Assembly: GCA_903854795.1 (NCBI GenBank)
Contig: CAINXF010000129.1
Coordinates: 1 to 7,641, forward strand
Length of the DNA stretch: 7,641 nucleotides
Direction: 5' to 3'
Origin: Candidatus Kerfeldbacteria bacterium
Lineage (GTDB): Bacteria; Patescibacteriota; Patescibacteriia; SBBC01
Under the pieces are notes generated by a model. That model saw only the letters and a list, made by a program, of their open reading frames with translations. It made no database searches and was not told the DNA's origin. A program made the position numbers and the translations under genes. How positions within the stretch are numbered: the stretch's first letter is position 1; every line of letters begins with the position of its first letter. Shown here in pieces: positions 5,168 through 7,641 of this stretch.

Positions 5168-7641
5168 CCGTTCGCTCCTTTCGCGACCTGCACGGTGAAG
5201 ATCGGCTGGAACTGTGGCGCGTTCATGAGGTCGGCGATGATCGCATCGAGCGTGATCGACTTCCCGTTCTTATCCTTCTGGCCGATGAGCGTCATGCCAC
5301 TTTTGACCGCCTTGACGAACTGCACATCGATCGGATCAGCACTTCCCTTCAATACGTCGGTCAACATGAGGTGGTTCAACTGGGCATATGCCAACGGTGT
5401 GATCGGATTTCCTTTATCATCCCGGAAGAACAACCCGCCCGCGCTCGTCGTCGTGACGGTTCCGTGCAGTCCGTTCGCGGTCTTCATCTGCGTCTTCGAG
5501 GTGGCGACCACCGATGCTGCAACGACCTGCACCTTCTTAATCGACGCGTTCGATACCACCGTGCTCTTACCAAACAATGCCAACGCTTTGGCGGTGCTGG
5601 TGAGGAATCCAGCCTTCACCGCTTTTGAAAGCGTGAACGTGAACGAGGTTATGACCTCCTGCAACGGTCTCAGTACTTTGATCATGGTCTTCACGATCTG
5701 CGTGCTACCGTCCGAGATCATGACCGAGAGCGCCACGTTGTTCAACGTCGAAGTGCTTGGGTTGTACGTCGACACGCGATATTTGATTTTGGTACCGGGC
5801 TTGACCAGCGACGAAACATTGCTCGATAGCGTGACGGTGATGCGTGGTTTGCTGAGTACCGGCGTCGGGATTTTCGGCACCGGCGCTTTTGCGTTCACGA
5901 CGACCTTACTCGACGCCGTTCCGGTGAGCGTCGTGCCTTGGTAGTGCGCGGACGCCGCAGCGGTGTTCGTATACGTGCCGTCCTTCGTCGAACTGGCGAT
6001 CTGCACCGTGTATGCGATATGCATGGTCGCGCCCGGATCGAGCGAGGGCAACGAGAAATCCTTCGTGAAAAGGATCGTCTTGCCGGTGCCAGGAAGTACG
6101 TCGTGGACCGCCACGTCCTGCAATGGCACGTTGCCGGTGTTGGTCACGTCGACATGATAGGTGACGTTGCCGCCCTGACGGATCTTGCCTGATGCGTCAT
6201 TCGTTTTGACGATCGACAACTGCGGCACGGGTGACGGAGGAACTACGACATCGTTCGCGGGTGCCACTGCAGCCGGTGTCGGTATCGTCGGTGGTACGAC
6301 GACGACCGGGACTACGGATTGCGGGACGCTCACGGTCGTCGTGATGCTCGCCATGTTGTTGGTGAGCACTTTCTCGGGGGTCGTCGTCGAGATCGAGACG
6401 GCATCAGTGAGCGACGTAGTACCGACCGGCAACGATGGATCCACGGTGACCGTGAAGTGCACGGCCTGGTCCGCTGAGTTGGCGAGGAGTTCCCCGAGGT
6501 TCCATGAGATGACGCCGTTCTGGACGGTGCCGCCATCGGATACCGATGCGATCACGGCATGCGCGGGAATGGTGTCGGTAAGCACGGCGTTCATGCCGGG
6601 CGCCAGTCCGAGGTTCTTGTACGAGATCGTGTAGTTCACCTGATCGCCAGGATGTGCCGTATTCGCGGCTTGCGCGCCGAGCGACAGGTCGGGATACGCG
6701 TAGATCACGTTGCCGTTCCACGTGCCGAACAGGTTGAAGCTACCAAGAAACCAGTTCGATCCGACGATGTTCGTGTTCGCGACGTTGATCAGGTTCGTCG
6801 CGGCACGGATGTTGCCCGTCGTGATCGTCGAGTAACGGTTGCCGTTCGCGGCATTGCCGCCGGTCGAGGCGTCGACGGTGACGTGATTGTTGATGTCGGC
6901 GTTATTCGTGTTGTTGACCGTGAGCGACGAGTTCGGGTCGATGACCGAATCCCTCGTAAAGTAACCGTCGGACGGGCTGTTCACGACGTTGCCGTTCCAC
7001 GTGCCGAAAATATGTGGGATGAACGAAAAGAAGTTCGAGTCCGCGATGGTTTGGTTCGTCGTCGTGGACACCGCGGTCTGCAGACGCGAGACACCGGTCT
7101 GGATCAGGTAGCCGTCGCGGTTGTTGTTCGCCGCATTGTTGCCGGTATCGCCGGTCACGTTGACGTTGTTGTTCACGGACGCCGTGTTGTCGGTGTTGAC
7201 CGTGACCATACCCTGCTGCGTCCCGAGGATCGAATCAAGGACCCCCGGACCGGGAAGGATTATGTTGCCGTTGAAGTTACCGAACACGTTCAACGCCGAG
7301 AACAACCAGTCGGAACCAACCACGTTCGTATTGAGAAGATTGACGACGCTCGTTGCCGCGTTGATGTTACCGGTCGTGACCTGCGCCTGTCGGTTGTCGT
7401 TCGCGTTATTGCCGCCGGTCGACGCCTTCACGGTCACGTCGTTCACGAGCTTGCCGGTGTTCTGATTGTTTACGGTGAGGTTCGATGGATCGATCGTACC
7501 GGTCTTCGGCGAGAAGGTCCTCAACATCATGTCCAGAAAATTAATGTCACCGGTATACGTATTCGTGATGTTCTTCACGTACGCCGAGAAGTTAGTGCCG
7601 GTGAGGTTCGTATTCGCGGTGTTGACGATGGCTGAGTACAC
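5164..7641 (-). CDS. Large repeat/DUF11 surface protein, N-terminus beyond the window
   Basis: The frame is open at base 7641; its apparent first codon, GTG, lies mid-repeat, so the true start is upstream. In the 825 visible residues the order is: the end of one Asn-rich repeat (1-35); three full repeats (about 55-128, 146-220, 240-314); a DUF11-type domain (about 316-438: HPGDQVNYTISYKNLGLAPG, then LTNNMASITTTV); a Pro/Val-rich linker (440-473); a second DUF11 domain (about 474-584: GGNVTYHVDVTNTGNVPLQD); a short Pro/Lys linker; a third, more distant beta-sandwich (about 600-708: VKPGTKIKYRVSTYNPST); and an unrecognised C-terminal domain (about 720-825). DUF11 domains occur in stalk-like bacterial and archaeal surface proteins. 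There is no LPXTG motif, terminal membrane helix or charged sorting tail, so anchoring must come from elsewhere, perhaps the coupled small membrane protein. A signal peptide would be in the missing N-terminus. Function is unknown; adhesion or envelope coating is an inference. Confidence 0.88.
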   Translation of the reverse strand: MYSAIVNTANTNLTGTNFSAYVKNITNTYTGDINFLDMMLRTFSPKTGTIDPSNLTVNNQNTGKLVNDVTVKASTGGNNANDNRQAQVTTGNINAATSVVNLLNTNVVGSDWLFSALNVFGNFNGNIILPGPGVLDSILGTQQGMVTVNTDNTASVNNNVNVTGDTGNNAANNNRDGYLIQTGVSRLQTAVSTTTNQTIADSNFFSFIPHIFGTWNGNVVNSPSDGYFTRDSVIDPNSSLTVNNTNNADINNHVTVDASTGGNAANGNRYSTITTGNIRAATNLINVANTNIVGSNWFLGSFNLFGTWNGNVIYAYPDLSLGAQAANTAHPGDQVNYTISYKNLGLAPGMNAVLTDTIPAHAVIASVSDGGTVQNGVISWNLGELLANSADQAVHFTVTVDPSLPVGTTSLTDAVSISTTTPEKVLTNNMASITTTVSVPQSVVPVVVVPPTIPTPAAVAPANDVVVPPSPVPQLSIVKTNDASGKIRQGGNVTYHVDVTNTGNVPLQDVAVHDVLPGTGKTILFTKDFSLPSLDPGATMHIAYTVQIASSTKDGTYTNTAAASAHYQGTTLTGTASSKVVVNAKAPVPKIPTPVLSKPRITVTLSSNVSSLVKPGTKIKYRVSTYNPSTSTLNNVALSVMISDGSTQIVKTMIKVLRPLQEVITSFTFTLSKAVKAGFLTSTAKALALFGKSTVVSNASIKKVQVVAASVVATSKTQMKTANGLHGTVTTTSAGGLFFRDDKGNPITPLAYAQLNHLMLTDVLKGSADPIDVQFVKAVKSGMTLIGQKDKNGKSITLDAIIADLMNAPQFQPIFTVQVAKGANG
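5175..5180 (-). promoter_or_regulatory. Strong ribosome-binding site of the small membrane protein
   Basis: AAGGAG on the minus strand, seven bases before the ATG at 5165-5167 and inside the last codons of the upstream gene. It is the best Shine-Dalgarno in the window and supports the small gene being real and translated within the surface-protein transcript. Confidence 0.75.
6700..7641 (-). repeat. Tandem Asn-rich coding repeats of about 91-94 residues
   Basis: Three full copies (7479-7258, 7206-6982, 6924-6700) and the end of a fourth (7641-7537) follow one template: TVNNxN, then STGGNxANxNR or GDTGNNAANNNR, then TTGN, then ATxxxNxxNTNIVGSNW, then FGTWNGNV. Spacing is 91 and 94 residues. 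At DNA level the copies have diverged, apart from a 23-bp identical block at 6707-6729 and 6986-7008 that encodes the FGTWNGNV motif, so this is an old or selected repeat rather than a recent duplication. Confidence 0.85.

Noticed and set aside
5132..5944. A 270-codon open frame on the plus strand
   Set aside because: It lies fully antisense to the DUF11 protein, with no ribosome-binding site, promoter or recognisable domain.
6559..7635. A 358-codon open frame on the plus strand
   Set aside because: It is the antisense shadow of the Asn-rich repeats; its translation is Val/Arg/Asp-biased, matches no fold, and mirrors the regular codons of the minus-strand gene.
6700..7641. CRISPR-like or satellite repeat array
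   Set aside because: The repeats are about 270-280 bases apart, diverged at DNA level, in frame, and explained by protein modules.

Overview
The window is a gene-dense bacterial segment of moderately high GC in which every supportable gene lies on the minus strand, so transcription runs from high to low coordinates. TGA and TAA are both used as ordinary stops, so the code is standard. The gene content suggests a Patescibacteria/CPR-type genome or a similarly small-genomed bacterium. The reasons are a short TrmD, an rpsP-khpA-trmD neighbourhood without rimM or rplS, and secreted proteins built from Asn-rich repeats, DUF11, DUF5666-like and LVIVD modules. That placement is an inference from protein style; no marker here is decisive.

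Layout in transcription order. (1) 7641-5164 is the C-terminal 825 residues of a large surface protein: Asn-rich repeats, DUF11-type beta-sandwich domains, a Pro/Val-rich linker and an unrecognised C-terminal domain. Its stop overlaps by 4 nt the start of (2), a 103-residue protein with one membrane segment (5167-4856). (3) 4753-4400 is rpsP (ribosomal protein S16) behind a good sigma70-type promoter. (4) 4244-3891 is khpA, a KH-domain RNA-binding protein with its own promoter, a clear Shine-Dalgarno and a convincing intrinsic terminator. (5) 3789-1849 is a secreted protein with three DUF5666-like segments followed by an LVIVD-type beta-propeller. (6) 1751-1086 is trmD, tRNA (guanine-N1)-methyltransferase, probably leaderless. 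It overlaps by 4 nt (7) an MFS exporter, 1089-1, whose C-terminus runs off the window.

The segment therefore interleaves core translation genes (rpsP, khpA, trmD) with cell-surface genes. The promoters, hairpins and terminator suggest four or more transcription units: the surface pair, rpsP (probably reading on into khpA), the propeller gene, and trmD-MFS. No intergenic gap exceeds about 155 bases. I found no RNA genes, insertion sequences or CRISPR arrays. The least explained part is the surface protein coupled to a small membrane protein at 4856-7641.
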